Of a stretch of DNA of 64,000 nucleotides, positions 8,798 to 20,819 are shown in pieces (position 1 is the stretch's first letter; each line of letters opens with the position of its first letter). Below the pieces are notes generated by a model. That model did not search any database. It worked only from the letters and a program-made list of their open reading frames with translations, and had not been told where the DNA came from. The DNA comes from CAVRQM01 sp963732775 (GTDB taxonomy: Bacteria; Pseudomonadota; Alphaproteobacteria; Acetobacterales; Acetobacteraceae), in the NCBI GenBank assembly GCA_963732775.1, contig CAVTAR010000001.1, positions 372,001-436,000 of the forward strand, read 5' to 3'. The position numbers and the translations under genes are program-made.

Positions 8798-9427
8798 GTG
8801 GCCGCACTCGACATCGCCGTGAAGGGGCTGTTCGCGACCCCGGTGGCGGCCATCCAGCTGCCGGACGCCGCCGCCCGCAATGCGAGCCTGGCCGCGGCGA
8901 TCCTGCGCCGGCGGGCGGAGACCGGGTCCGAGCAGGCCTCCAACGCCGGGGGCTGGCATTCCGACCGCGACATCGCCGAGTGGGGCGGGGAGGCGGCGCG
9001 CGAGGTGCTGGCGATCGCGCGCTCGGCGGCGAGCCAGCTCACGGCCGACCGGCAGGGCAGGCCAGTGCGCCCGGCCTGGACGATGCAGGCCTGGGCCAAC
9101 GTCAACGGGCCGGGCGACAGCAACATCTGCCACTACCACCCGGGCTCGGTGTGGTCCGGCACCTATTACGTCGACGACGGCGGGTGCGCCAGCGACCATG
9201 CGCTGGGCGGCGAGTTCGAGATGCTGGACCCGCGCGGCCCCGGCCCCGGCATGTACGCGCCGGCGCTGAAATTCGCCGGCGAGGACGGGCAGTCGGTCGG
9301 CAGCGGCGAGGTCATCCGGCCCTATCCGGGGCTGCTGTTCCTGTTCCCGTCCTGGCTCTACCACCAGGTCCGCCCGTATCGCGGCAGCGGCCTGCGCATC
9401 TCCGTCGCGTTCAACCTCGGTCTGTAG
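8798..9427 (+). CDS. Putative 2OG-Fe(II) oxygenase (TIGR02466 type)
   Basis: 209-residue protein of the family annotated as putative 2-oxoglutarate-dependent, iron(II) oxygenase. The start region LFATPVAAIQLPDA is typical. The iron ligands are probably the first His in NICHYHPGS and the His in LFPSWLYHQVRPY, followed by the Arg in GLRISVAFNL that would bind 2-oxoglutarate. The substrate is unknown in the family. The start is GTG. It ends nine bases before glpR, so co-transcription with glpR is possible, although the functions look unrelated. Confidence 0.85.
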   Translation: MAALDIAVKGLFATPVAAIQLPDAAARNASLAAAILRRRAETGSEQASNAGGWHSDRDIAEWGGEAAREVLAIARSAASQLTADRQGRPVRPAWTMQAWANVNGPGDSNICHYHPGSVWSGTYYVDDGGCASDHALGGEFEMLDPRGPGPGMYAPALKFAGEDGQSVGSGEVIRPYPGLLFLFPSWLYHQVRPYRGSGLRISVAFNLGL

Positions 9428-9435
9428 GGCGCGCG

Positions 9436-10239
9436 GTGGACGCCGCGACCGTCCGCTCCACCACGCGCCGCCAGGCGGACATCCTGACGCTGGTGCGCGA
9501 GGCCGGGCGGGTTTCGGTGGAGGACCTGGCGCAGCGCTTCGCGGTGACCGCGCAGACCATCCGCCGCGACCTCAACGAGCTGTGCGCGAGCCGGGTGCTG
9601 ACCCGCGTGCATGGCGGCGCGATGGTCGCCTCGGGCATCGCCAACCTCGCCTACGAGGCGCGCAAGCTGGTGGCCCAGCCGCACAAGCGGCTGATCGGCG
9701 AGGCGGCGGCGCGGCTGGTGCCGGACCATTCCTCGCTGCTGATCAACCTCGGCACCACGACCGAGGAGGTCGCGCGCTGCCTCGGCGCCCATTCCGGGCT
9801 GCTGGTGATCACCAACAACCTGCAGGTCGCGGTCGAACTGTACCGCAACCCGGCGATCGAGGTGATCTTCGCCGGCGGCGCGGTGCGGCGCAGCGACGGC
9901 GGGGTGGTGGGGGCGACGACGGTCGAGCACATCCGCCAGTTCCGCGCCGACACGGCGGTGATCGGCACGTCGGCGATCGACCCGGACGGCACGCTGCTCG
10001 ACTTCGACATCCGCGAGGTGGCGGTGTCGCGGGCGATCATCGAGAGCGCGCGCCGCGTGCTGCTGGTGGCCGACAGCAGCAAGTTCGCCCGCACCGCGGC
10101 GGTGCGGATCGCGCACCTGCGCGACGTCGACGTGCTGATCACCGACCGCCTGCCCTCGCCCGAGCACGCCGAGCTGTGCCGCGCCCACAGCGTGGCGGTG
10201 ATCGAGGCGGGCGGCCCGGTGGAGCCGGACGCGGGATAG
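9436..10239 (+). CDS. glpR: DeoR-family repressor of the glycerol operon
   Basis: 267-residue DeoR-family regulator. The N-terminal winged helix-turn-helix (about residues 10-65) has VSVEDLAQRFAVTAQTIRRD and a VHGGA end, and the C-terminal domain is the sugar-phosphate-sensing isomerase-like fold (NLGTTTEEVARCL, VADSSKF). In this family glycerol-3-phosphate is the usual inducer for GlpR. The assignment rests on its position immediately before glpD and the glpSTPQUV transporter. The start is GTG at 9436. A candidate operator lies just downstream, ahead of glpD. Confidence 0.85.
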   Translation: MDAATVRSTTRRQADILTLVREAGRVSVEDLAQRFAVTAQTIRRDLNELCASRVLTRVHGGAMVASGIANLAYEARKLVAQPHKRLIGEAAARLVPDHSSLLINLGTTTEEVARCLGAHSGLLVITNNLQVAVELYRNPAIEVIFAGGAVRRSDGGVVGATTVEHIRQFRADTAVIGTSAIDPDGTLLDFDIREVAVSRAIIESARRVLLVADSSKFARTAAVRIAHLRDVDVLITDRLPSPEHAELCRAHSVAVIEAGGPVEPDAG

Positions 10240-10248
10240 CGCGCGAAG

Positions 10249-10304
10249 TTTTCGTTTGGAGGTTCGGATTGAGGGCTTGAAGCAGGCGGATCGCCCGTTC
10301 TAGT
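10249..10304 (+). promoter_or_regulatory. Candidate GlpR operator and promoter for the glp operon
   Basis: TTTTCGTTT at 10249-10257 resembles the TTTCGTTT-type half-site bound by DeoR-family repressors. It is followed by a possible sigma-70 promoter with TTGAAG at 10277-10282 and TCTAGT at 10299-10304, 16 bases apart. It lies in the 118-base gap between glpR and glpD, the longest gap in the glycerol region. Confidence 0.4.
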
Positions 10305-10357
10305 GTTCGCCCGGAGCCGGCCCGCGCCAGGGCTGGCCCGGGGGAAGCGGCGATACG

Positions 10358-11896
10358 GTGGCTGACATAGGCCCATCCAGCGTGTACGACCTCGCCGTCA
10401 TCGGCGGCGGCATCAACGGCTGCGGCATCGCGCGCGACGCGGCCGGGCGCGGCTGGTCGGTGCTGCTGTGCGAGGCGAACGACTTGGCCTCGGCCACCTC
10501 CTCGGCGTCGACCAAGCTGGTGCATGGCGGGCTGCGCTACCTGGAGCACTACGAGTTCCGCCTGGTGCGCGAGGCGCTGATGGAGCGCGAGGTGCTGTGG
10601 GGCGTGGCCCCGCACATCATCTGGCCGCTGCGCTTCGTGCTGCCGCACCATGCCGGGCTGCGGCCGGCCTGGCTGCTGCGGCTGGGGCTGTTCCTCTACG
10701 ACCACCTGGGCGGCCGCAAGCTGCTGCCGCCGACGCGCACCGTGCGGCTGCGCCGCGACCGCGAGGGCGTCGCGCTGAAGCCGCGAGTACCGGCTGGGGT
10801 TCGAATACTCGGATTGCTGGGTGGAGGATCGCCGCCTGGTGGTGCTGAACGCGCGCGACGCGGCCGAGCACGGGGCGGACATCGCCACCCGCACGCGCGT
10901 GGTGAGCGGGGCGCGCGAGGACGGGCTGTGGTCGCTGGTGCTGCGCGACGAGCGCGACGGCAGCACGCGCCGGGTGCGGGCGCGCGGCCTGGTGAACGCG
11001 GCCGGCCCCTGGGTGGGCGACGTGCTGCAGAGCGTGCTGCGCGCCAACACGCCGGCGGCGGTGCGCATGGTCCAGGGCAGCCACATCGTGGTGCCGCGGC
11101 TGTATCCCGAGGAGCATTGCTACATCCTGCAGAACGCCGACGGGCGCATCTTTTTCGTCATCCCGTACGAGCGCGACTTCACGCTGATCGGCACCACCGA
11201 CCAGGACTACCAGGGCGATCCGGCGGAGGTGCGCGCGTCGGCCGACGAGGTGGCCTACCTGTGCCGCTCCGCCAGCGAATACCTCGCGCGCCCGGTGACG
11301 CCGCAGGACGTGGTCTGGACCTATTCGGGCGTGCGCCCGCTGTACGACGACGGCGCGAGCAAGGCGCAGGCGGCGACCCGCGACTACGTGCTGAACCTCG
11401 AGGCGCCGCCGGGCGAGGCGGCGCTGCTGTCGATCTTCGGCGGCAAGATCACCACCTACCGGCGGCTCGCCGAGGCGGCGCTGGAGCGGCTCGCCCCGCA
11501 CCTGCCGCCGGCCCAGGGGCAGGCCGCCGGCTGGACCGGGCGGGCGCCGCTGCCGGGCGGGGATTTCCCGCGGCAGGGGTTCGCGGCCCTGGTGCAGGCG
11601 AGCGCCAAGCGCTACCCATTCCTCGACCGATCCACCCTGACGAGGCTGTTGCGCGCCTATGGCACACGCACCGACACGCTGCTGTCCGGCGCGACGCAAC
11701 CGGCCGATCTCGGGCGCGACCTCGGGGCCGGGCTCACCGAGGCCGAGCTGCGCTACCTGGTCGCGCAGGAATGGGCGATGACCGCGCCGGACGTGGTGTG
11801 GCGGCGCAGCAAGCTCGGGCTGCGGCTGTCGGGCGAGCAGATCGCGGCCATCGACCTGCTGCTGCGCGAGCTGGTGCAGCCGCTGGCGGTGCCGGC

Positions 11897-11900
<4 letters not shown>
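10358..11900 (+). CDS. glpD: Aerobic glycerol-3-phosphate dehydrogenase, with a frameshift
   Basis: FAD enzyme that oxidises glycerol-3-phosphate to dihydroxyacetone phosphate and passes electrons to quinone at the inner membrane. The N-terminal FAD-binding motif is AVIGGGINGCGIARDAAGRG. TKLVHGGLRYLE and, after the break, FVIPYERDFTLIGTTDQDY and SIFGGKITTYRRLAE are all GlpD signatures. The frame breaks near 10784, where ALKPR should run into EYRLGFEYSDCW; one base appears to be missing. The C-terminal half continues in the frame ending at 11900. The start is GTG. The stop overlaps the glpS start as ATGA. Confidence 0.93.
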
Positions 11901-12985
<1,085 letters not shown>

Positions 12986-12986
<1 letters not shown>

Positions 12987-14077
12987 TGTCGTCCATCACG
13001 CTCGACGGCATCGCCCATTCCTACGCGCCGCCGCGCACCGAGGCGGACTATGCGCTGAAGCCGCTGCATCACGTGTGGCAGCAGGGCCGTGCCTATGCGC
13101 TGCTGGGGCCGTCGGGCTGCGGCAAGACCACGCTGCTGAACATCATCTCGGGCCTGGTGACGCCCTCCGAGGGCCGGCTGCTGTTCGGCGAGCGCGACGT
13201 GACGCTGCTGCCGACCGAGCGGCGCAACATCGCGCAGGTGTTCCAGTTCCCGGTGATCTACGACACCATGACGGTGGCCGAGAACCTGGCCTTTCCGCTG
13301 AAGAACCGCGGCATGGACCGCCGGATGATCGAGGCGCGGGTGCGCGAGGTCGCCGAGATGCTGGGGCTGACCGCCGACCTGCGCCGGCGCGCGCGCGGGC
13401 TGACGGCGGACGCCAAGCAGAAGATCTCGCTGGCCCGCGGGCTGGTGCGCTCGGACGTCTCGGCGGTGCTGTTCGACGAGCCGCTGACGGTGATCGACCC
13501 GGCGCTGAAATGGGAACTGCGCAGCAAGCTGAAGGCGGTGCACCGGGCACTCGACCTGCTGATGATCTACGTGACGCACGACCAGACCGAGGCGCTGACC
13601 TTTGCCGACCAGGTGGTGGTGATGGAGGCCGGGCGGGTGCTGCAGATCGGCACGCCGGCGGAGCTGTTCGAGCGGCCGGAGCACACCTTCGTCGGCTATT
13701 TCATCGGCTCGCCGGGCATGAACCTGTTGCCGGCGCAGGTCGCGGGGCACCGCGCGCGGGTCGGCACGCACGAGATCGCGCTGACCGCGAGCTATTCGGG
13801 ACTGGCGGGCATGAGCGACGTGCGGCTCGGCGTGCGGCCCGACTTCGCGCTGCTCGCGGCGGATGGCGAGCCGGGAGCGCTGCCGGTGCAGGTGCGCCGC
13901 ATCGAGGATCTGGGCCGCCGGCGGCTGGCGCGGGTGGCGCTGGACGCGCACGAGCTGATCGCCACCGTTCCGCCCGGCGTCGCCGTGGGCGGGCCCGGCG
14001 AGATGGCGCGGCTGCGGCTCGACCCGGCGATGATCCACGTCTACCTCGACGAACGCCGCGTGCAGGGGGCCGGCTGA
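12986..14077 (+). CDS. glpT: Glycerol ABC transporter ATP-binding protein GlpT
   Basis: Second ATPase of the importer, 363 residues and intact. Walker A is GPSGCGKTTL, Walker B is AVLFDEPLTVIDP and the switch His is present in VTHDQTEALT. The ABC signature is degenerate: LTADAKQKISLARGL replaces LSGGQ. It therefore complements GlpS, which has a normal signature but no switch His. A C-terminal TOBE-like domain follows from about residue 245. Starts and stops of glpS, glpT and glpP share single bases, so translation of the subunits is probably coupled. Confidence 0.92.
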
Positions 14078-14969
14078 TGCTCGACAAGCCGTGGAACAAC
14101 CGCGCCTGGTTCTTCGTGATCCCGGTGCTGGGCTTCGTGCTGTTCTCGTCGCTGATCCCGATGATGACGGTGGTGAACTACTCGGTCCAGGACACCATGG
14201 GCCAGAACAGCTTCTTCTGGAACGGCGCCGGCTGGTTCCGTAACCTGCTCGACCCGACCAGCGACATGGGCGGACGCTTCGCGGGCGCGCTGGTGCGCAA
14301 CCTGCTGTTCTCGGCGGTGGTGCTGGCAATCGAGATCCCGCTCGGCATCGCCGTCGCGCTGTCGATTCCGCGGCGCGGCTGGACGGTGGGGGCGACGCTG
14401 GTGGCGATCGCGCTGCCGATGCTGATTCCCTGGAACGTGGTCGGCACGATCTGGCAGATCTTCGCGCGCCAGGACATCGGGCTGTTCGGCGCGGTGCTGA
14501 ACGGCGTCGGCATCCCCTACAACGACACGCAGGACCCGCTCTCGGCGTGGTGCACCATCGTCATCATGGACGTGTGGCACTGGACCTCGATGGTGGCGCT
14601 GCTGAGCTACGCGGGGCTGAAGGCGATCCCGGACGCGTTCTATCAGGCGGCGCGCATCGACGGCGCCGGGCGCTGGTCGGTGTTCCGCAACATCGAGCTG
14701 CCGAAGCTGCGCAAGGTGCTCATCATCGCCGTGCTGCTGCGCTTCATGGAGAGCTTCATGATCTACACCGAGCCGTCGGTCGTGACCGGCGGCGGCCCGG
14801 GCGAGGCGACCAGCTTCATCTCGCTCGACCTGGTGAAGATCGCGCTGGGGCAGGTGGACCTCGGCAACGCCGCGGCGCTGTCGCTGGTCTACAACCTCAT
14901 CACGCTGACGGTGTGCTGGGTGTTCTTCACCACCATCACGCAGATCGACGCGCGGCGCGGAGAGGCGCG

Positions 14970-14973
<4 letters not shown>
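14077..14973 (+). CDS. glpP: Glycerol ABC transporter permease GlpP
   Basis: 298-residue inner-membrane permease with about six membrane segments, starting MLDKPWNNRAWFFVIPVLGF. It has the cytoplasmic EAA loop that contacts the ATPases (YQAARIDGAGRWSVFRNIELP). The MEE/MESFMIYTEPSVVTGGGPG segment is typical of CUT1-type sugar and glycerol permeases. The start at 14077 shares its A with the glpT stop. It forms the channel with GlpQ. Confidence 0.93.
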
Positions 14974-15851
<878 letters not shown>

Positions 15852-15870
15852 CAGCCGGGAGCGCGCGCCG

Positions 15871-16149
15871 ATGTCCCTCGAATGGATGGCCTGGACCTGG
15901 CCGACCGCGGGCTTCTTCCTGTTCATCGCCGGCTGCCTGGTCACGATGACGGTGCTGGCGATCCGCTACCCGGAGACGCCGCGGCGCGGCATCCTGGGGT
16001 TTCCGACCACGCGCGGCGACCGGCTGTTCGTGTCGCTGATCGGCAGCGCGTTCATCTTCATCCTGTTCATCCGCCTGGGCGGTGACGTGCTGTGGTGGCC
16101 GGTCGGCCTCGCGGCGGTCTACTGGGGGCTGATGTTCCGCTACGCCTGA
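15871..16149 (+). CDS. glpU: Small membrane protein GlpU (DUF2160 family)
   Basis: 92-residue membrane protein with three hydrophobic segments (about residues 10-30, 50-68 and 73-88) separated by a short loop with YPETPRRGILGFPTTRGDRL. Proteins of this family sit in the same position in the rhizobial glycerol transporter operon and are encoded between the permeases and the binding protein. Their exact role is not known. It could be an accessory of the membrane complex. The gene is 19 bases after glpQ and the start is a clear ATG. Confidence 0.88.
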   Translation: MSLEWMAWTWPTAGFFLFIAGCLVTMTVLAIRYPETPRRGILGFPTTRGDRLFVSLIGSAFIFILFIRLGGDVLWWPVGLAAVYWGLMFRYA

Positions 16150-16204
16150 GCAACAATCAACCGCCGGGCCATGGCGTCCCGGCGCCACCAAGGGGAGTTC
16201 AAAC

Positions 16205-17967
16205 GTGAAACGACGCGACGTGATGATCGGGGCCGCGGCGGTCGGTGCCGGCGTGCTCATCAAGAGCGGCATCAGCCATGCCCAGCAGGTGGACGCGGCC
16301 AAGAAGTGGGTGGACAGCGAGTTCCAGCCGTCGAGCCTGTCCAAGGACCAGCAGATGGCCGAGCTGGAGTGGTTCATCACCGCCAGCAAGCCGTTCCAGG
16401 GCATGAAGCTCAGCACGGTGTCGGAAATCCTGAAGGTGCACGACTACGAGAGCCACACGCTGGCGCGCGCCTTCGGCGAGATCACCGGCATCGAGGTCAA
16501 GCACGACCTGATGAACGAGGGCCTGCTGGTCGACAAGATCGAGGTCGAGATGCAGTCCGGCCGGCCGATCTACGACTTCTGGATGAACGACACCGACTTC
16601 ATCGGCACGCACCCGCGCTACAGCGACATCGTCGGCGGCTCGCTGACCGACTTCATGGCCAACGACGGCAAGGACGTGACCAGCCCGACGCTGGACCTGA
16701 AGGACTTCATCGGCCTGTCGTTCGCGACCTTCACCGACGGCAAGCTGTACCAGCTGCCCGACCAGCAGTTCGCCAACCTGTACTGGTTCCGGCACGACTG
16801 GTTCCAGCGGCCGGAGCTGAAGGCGGCGTTCAAGAAGCAGTTCGGCTACGAGCTGGGCGTGCCGGTGAACTGGTCCGCCTACGAGGACATCGCGGACTTC
16901 TTCACCAACACGGTCAAGACCGTGGACGGCGAGCGCGTCTACGGCCACATGGACTACGGCAAGAAGGACCCGTCGCTGGGCTGGCGGTTCACCGACGCCT
17001 GGCTGTCGATGGCGGGCTCCGGCGATCGCGGGCTGCCGAACGGGCTGCCGGTCGACGAGTGGGGCATCCGCATACGAGGACGGCATCCCGCGCGGCTCGT
17101 CGATCACCCGCGGCGGCGACGCGAATGGGCCGGCCGCGGTCTACGCGCTGACCAAGTTCGTCGAGTGGCTGAAGAAGTACGCCCCGCCCGAGGCCGCGGG
17201 CATGGACTTCCTGGAAGCCGGCCCGGTGCCGGGCCAGGGCCACATCGCCCAGCAGATCTTCTGGTACAGCGCCTTCACCGATGCGCTGAGCAAGCCGGGG
17301 CTGCCGGTGATGAACGCCGACGGCACGCCGAAATGGCGCATGGCCCCGAGCCCGCACGGCGCCTACTGGAAGGAGGGCATGAAGCTCGGCTACCAGGACG
17401 TCGGCGGCTGGACGATGCTGAAGTACGTGCCGATGGAGCGCACCAAGGCGGGCTGGCTCTATGCCCAGTTCTGCACCGTCCAAGACGGTGACGCTGAAGA
17501 AGGCGCTGGTGTCGCTGCACCTGATCCGCGAGAGCGACATCCAGCACCAGGCGCTGACCGACCTCGCGCCCAAGGTCGGCGGCCTGGTGGAGTTCTACCG
17601 CAGCCCGGCGCGCAAGCTGTGGACGCCGACCGGCGTCAACGTGCCCGACTACGGCAAGATGGCGCAGGTCTGGTGGCAGAACGTGTCCAACGCCATCTCC
17701 GGCGCGGTGTCGCCGCAGGAGGCGATGGACGGGCTGGCGCGTGACCAGGACGCGATCATGCTGCGGCTGCAGCGCTCCGGCGTGCAGGGCCCGCTCGGCC
17801 CGCAGCTGAACAAGGAGGAGACGGCGGAGTACTGGTTCGCCAAGTCGGAGAAGGACGGCAACCTGGCGCCGCAGCGCAAGCTCGCCAACGAAAAGCCGCA
17901 GGGCGAGACGGTCGACTACGACGAGCTGCTGAAGAGCTGGACCAACCCGGCGGCGCAGAAGGGCTGA
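16205..17967 (+). CDS. glpV: Glycerol ABC transporter substrate-binding protein GlpV, with two frameshifts
   Basis: Periplasmic binding protein of the glycerol importer, about 585 residues, longer than ordinary sugar-binding proteins as is usual for GlpV. The N-terminus MKRRDVMIGAAAVGAG looks like a twin-arginine signal, cleaved near SHAQ. The first break is near 17073, between DEWGIRI and EDGIPRG. The second is near 17479, between AQFCTV and SKTVTLKK. After each break the family-like sequence continues in another frame, to the stop at 17967. The presence of two breaks in one otherwise well-preserved gene suggests sequence errors. A short duplicated unit straddles the stop. Confidence 0.92.
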
Positions 17968-17982
17968 GGCAGAAGGGCTGAG
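17956..17982. repeat. Short tandem duplication at the glpV stop
   Basis: A 14-base unit beginning CAGAAGGGCTGAGG (17956-17969) is repeated immediately as 17970-17982. It covers the glpV stop codon, so the second copy lies in untranslated DNA. Confidence 0.6.
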
Positions 17983-18028
17983 AGGGCGGGTGGGGCCGGT
18001 TCGCCGGCCCCGCCCCATCCCGCTGGCC

Positions 18029-18787
18029 ATGCGCATCCTGTTCCGCTGCGATCCCGCGCTCGCCGACCACCTGCCGCGCCCGGTGCCCGCGCGCGAGGCG
18101 TTGCCGGAGTGGCTGCGGGCGATGCCGCGCCGGGCGCACTCGGACGCCCACGACGCGACGGTGCGCACGGTGAAGCACTGCCCGCCCTTCGTCGACGCGA
18201 TGACCCACGGCTTCGTCATCCCGCTGCCCTGCGACGTGGTGGTGCGCGCGGGCACGCTGTCGTGGGACTGGGACATCCCGGCGCTGGCCGCGCGGATGCA
18301 CCCGCGCTCGCCGCTGAGCTTCCACGTGCCGGCGCAGGTCGAGGGCACGCCGCTGCAGCGGCCGGGGCAGGTGCCGGGGCAGGTAATCGTGAAGTTCAAC
18401 AGCTTCTGGACCGTCGAGCTGGAGCCGGGCTGGTCGCTGTTCGCCATGCACCCCGCCAACCGCGACGACCTGCCGTTCCGGCTGCTGAGCGGCCTGGTGG
18501 ATGCCGACCGCTTCCACGACGTCGGCATCCTGTTCCCGGCGGTGTGGCTCGATCCCGGCTTCACGGGCGTGCTGCCGCGCGGGATGCCGGTGGCGCAGTG
18601 CTTCGCGGTGCCGCGCGCGGCACCGGTGCTCGGCTATGACGTGCTCGATGCGGCGGGGCTCGGCCGCTACGACGCGACGGCGACCGCCCTGCTCAGCGGC
18701 CCCGGCGTGTACCGGCGCGACTATCGCGCCGCACGGCTACGCGCGGGCCAGGAGGAGCTGGCGGAGGACGTCGAGGTCGAGCCATAG
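18029..18787 (+). CDS. Conserved protein of unknown function
   Basis: About 252 residues from the ATG at 18029. An in-frame GTG at 17990 would add 13 arginine- and proline-rich residues and is less likely. The motif TVKHCPPFVDAMTHGFVIPL near residue 45, followed by LPCDVVV and a later region with VKFNSFWTVELEPGWSLFAMHP, resembles uncharacterised proteins also found in tailed-phage genomes. There is no signal peptide and there are no membrane segments. The 3' end overlaps the end of the convergent TPR gene by 51 bases. No function can be given. Confidence 0.75.
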   Translation: MRILFRCDPALADHLPRPVPAREALPEWLRAMPRRAHSDAHDATVRTVKHCPPFVDAMTHGFVIPLPCDVVVRAGTLSWDWDIPALAARMHPRSPLSFHVPAQVEGTPLQRPGQVPGQVIVKFNSFWTVELEPGWSLFAMHPANRDDLPFRLLSGLVDADRFHDVGILFPAVWLDPGFTGVLPRGMPVAQCFAVPRAAPVLGYDVLDAAGLGRYDATATALLSGPGVYRRDYRAARLRAGQEELAEDVEVEP

Positions 18788-19513
18788 CCGGCCGGTGCGG
18801 CCCGAGATCAGCGCCTGCGCGATGCGGGCGAGCGTCCCGGGACGCAGCCGCAAGGCCCGGGCGTGGGCGTCGAGCGCCCGCTCCAGGTCGCCGGCCTCCT
18901 GCCAGGCGACGCCGAGGTTGAACGCGGCCTCGTGCCAGTCCGGCCGCAGGGCGCAGGCCTGGCCGAACGCCTCGGTGGCGGCCATCGCCTGCCGGAAATC
19001 CTGGCGCAGCAGCCCCAGGCTGAACCACGCCTCGGCGTGATCAGGGTGGCGCGCGACGGCGCGTTCCAGGGCTGCGCGCGCCGCCTCCGCCTGGCCCGCA
19101 TCGCGCAGCAACTGGGCGTGCCGGAGCGCCAAGTCGTGCCGCTGCGGTGCCAGCCGGAGCGCCCCGGCCATGGCCGCGGCGGCGTCCGCCGTGCGGCCGG
19201 CGGCGGCATGGGCCGAAGCGGCGCCGAGCCGGGCCGCCAGCAGGGCCGGGTCGCCCTCGGCCGCGCGCGTGAAGGCGACGAGGGCGCCAGCGGCCTTGCC
19301 GGCCGACAGCAGCGCCTCGCCGATCCACACCCAACCCTGGGCGTAGCGGGGGAACTGTTCCAGCCGTGGCAGCAGGGCGGTGGCGCGCGGGTCGCCCCGG
19401 GTCAGGCAGTCCCGGCAGGCGAGGAACAGCGGGCGCGGGTCGGACAAGGCGGCATGCGCCGCCTCAGGAGCCGACATACAGCGGCGTGTAGGGGAACTCG
19501 CGGCCGTGCTCAT
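18737..19513 (-). CDS. TPR-repeat protein
   Basis: 258-residue protein made of about five tetratricopeptide repeats. Recognisable helices include WVWIGEALLSAGKAAGALVAF, HAQLLRDAGQAEAARAALERA, AWFSLGLLRQDFRQAMAATEAF and AFNLGVAWQEAGDLERALDAH. Such repeats mediate protein-protein contacts. No signal peptide or catalytic domain is visible. An alternative ATG (MSAPEAAHAAL) lies about 36 bases into the gene and may be the true start. It converges on the gene at 18029-18787. Confidence 0.8.
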   Translation of the reverse strand: MSTAASSPTRRCMSAPEAAHAALSDPRPLFLACRDCLTRGDPRATALLPRLEQFPRYAQGWVWIGEALLSAGKAAGALVAFTRAAEGDPALLAARLGAASAHAAAGRTADAAAAMAGALRLAPQRHDLALRHAQLLRDAGQAEAARAALERAVARHPDHAEAWFSLGLLRQDFRQAMAATEAFGQACALRPDWHEAAFNLGVAWQEAGDLERALDAHARALRLRPGTLARIAQALISGRTGRLWLDLDVLRQLLLARA

Positions 19514-19857
19514 GGGCCATGCTGCTCATCGGGCTGGTGTCCCAGTAGTTGCCTTGCCGCGCGTCGTGCAGGCAGGCGAAGGCGCCGTGGTCGGTGGCCG
19601 CGAACTGCTTCTCGCGCGGCCGGTAGTAGTATCCGGCGTAGCGGTCGGCCCAGACCACCGGGTCGTGCCCGCAGGCGGTGCGGGCCGCCGGCTCCGAGTC
19701 ATAGGTGGTGATCGCGCCGATCCGCAGGTCGGCATCGGCGGCCCCCGAGTTGCCTGCCGAAATCGGCGTACGCCGGCGGGCCGAGGATGGCAGCCAGCGA
19801 GCAGGCCAGGACGATCCGAAGCACGGTCTGCCTCCACCGCAGTCGAAGCGGCATCAT
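19464..19857 (-). CDS. Small secreted protein of unknown function, with a frameshift
   Basis: The N-terminus (ATG at 19857 or 19854) is a clear signal peptide: basic MMPLRLRWRQ, then a hydrophobic run to PPAYAD. The reading frame then shifts near 19757 and continues as GNSGAADADLRIGAITTYDS to the stop at 19464, about 130 residues in all. The mature part has DPVVWADRYAGYYYRP and DHGAFACLHDARQGNYWDT. This resembles small secreted proteins with a VVW...Y...G.YMC..DA pattern found in other proteobacteria, which have no known function. Without joining the frames neither half looks like a gene. Confidence 0.65.
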
Positions 19858-19913
19858 GCCATGCGACGGGTGGCCGCGGAAGCGGCGACGTTCTCGCCGG
19901 TCCGCCCGGAAGG

Positions 19914-20819
19914 TTAGGTGCCGGTCGCGCGCAGCTTCGCGTCGATGAAGCGCTTGGCCCGCGGCACGTCCGCCTCGTCCAGGTGCTCGATGACCAGCGG
20001 GATGTTGGGGTGCCGGCGCGACAGCCGCCGCAGGTAGTCGTCGTAGTCGAGGCTGCCCAGCCCGGGCGACGGCAGCTCGATCGCGCCGACGCCGCGGAAG
20101 CTGTGCGCCTCCGAGGCGTCGATGTCGGCGTGCTTTTCGGCGGTCGTCTCGGAGCGCTTCACGTCCTTGGCGTGGGCGATGCGGACCCGCTCGCCCAGCG
20201 TATCGAAGATCCGCTTCAGCACGGCCCCCATCTGGTCGATGTTGTGGTCCTCGAAATAGTTCGTCGGGTCCATCAGCAGCCCCAGTCCGGGATGGTCCAC
20301 CTCGGCGAACATGCGCACCGTCTCCTCGACGGAGCCCACGACGTTGTTCACGTAGGTCTCCAGCAGGAACACCGCGCCGTGGTCGAACGCCAGTTGCGCC
20401 AGCTCGGCGACGACGGCGCGGCACTCGGCGAACCCCGCCTCGGTCTTGTTGCGCGGGTGGGCGACCCAGTCGCTGTCGGGGTCGAAGGTGCCGGTCTCGC
20501 TGATGACGTAGGGCGTGCCGAAGTCACGCGCGTGGCGGATGGTGGCGCGCAGCAGGTCGAGCCGCAGCCGCCGCTGCGCCGGGTCGGGGTGGACGAGGTT
20601 GGTGTAGCCCGAGACGGCACAGATCGGCAGGTCGTGGTCGCGGAACGTCTCGCGCACGGTGCGGGCGCGCGCGGCGGTGATCAACTCCGGCGTCGAGAAG
20701 TCGATGTCCTTGAAGGCGAGGTCGAGCTGCACCGTGTTGAACCCGAGGGCGCGGATCCGCCGCGCCTGCTCCTCCAGCGCGTACGGGAAGTAGCCGGTGA
20801 AGATGCCGACCTGGATCAT
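19914..20819 (-). CDS. Sugar phosphate isomerase/epimerase (TIM barrel, AP-endonuclease 2 fold)
   Basis: 301-residue xylose-isomerase-like TIM barrel. It starts MIQVGIFTGYFPYALEEQ and has the metal-ligand regions expected for the fold: Glu in FLLETYVNNV, Asp and His around LLMDPTNYFEDHN, HAKDVKR, and Glu in LVIEHLDEAD. Members isomerise or epimerise keto-sugars or inosoles. It overlaps the Gfo/Idh/MocA gene by four bases, which suggests a joint sugar or cyclitol pathway. A second, only distantly similar TIM-barrel gene lies in the YcaO operon (31692-32537). Confidence 0.88.
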   Translation of the reverse strand: MIQVGIFTGYFPYALEEQARRIRALGFNTVQLDLAFKDIDFSTPELITAARARTVRETFRDHDLPICAVSGYTNLVHPDPAQRRLRLDLLRATIRHARDFGTPYVISETGTFDPDSDWVAHPRNKTEAGFAECRAVVAELAQLAFDHGAVFLLETYVNNVVGSVEETVRMFAEVDHPGLGLLMDPTNYFEDHNIDQMGAVLKRIFDTLGERVRIAHAKDVKRSETTAEKHADIDASEAHSFRGVGAIELPSPGLGSLDYDDYLRRLSRRHPNIPLVIEHLDEADVPRAKRFIDAKLRATGT

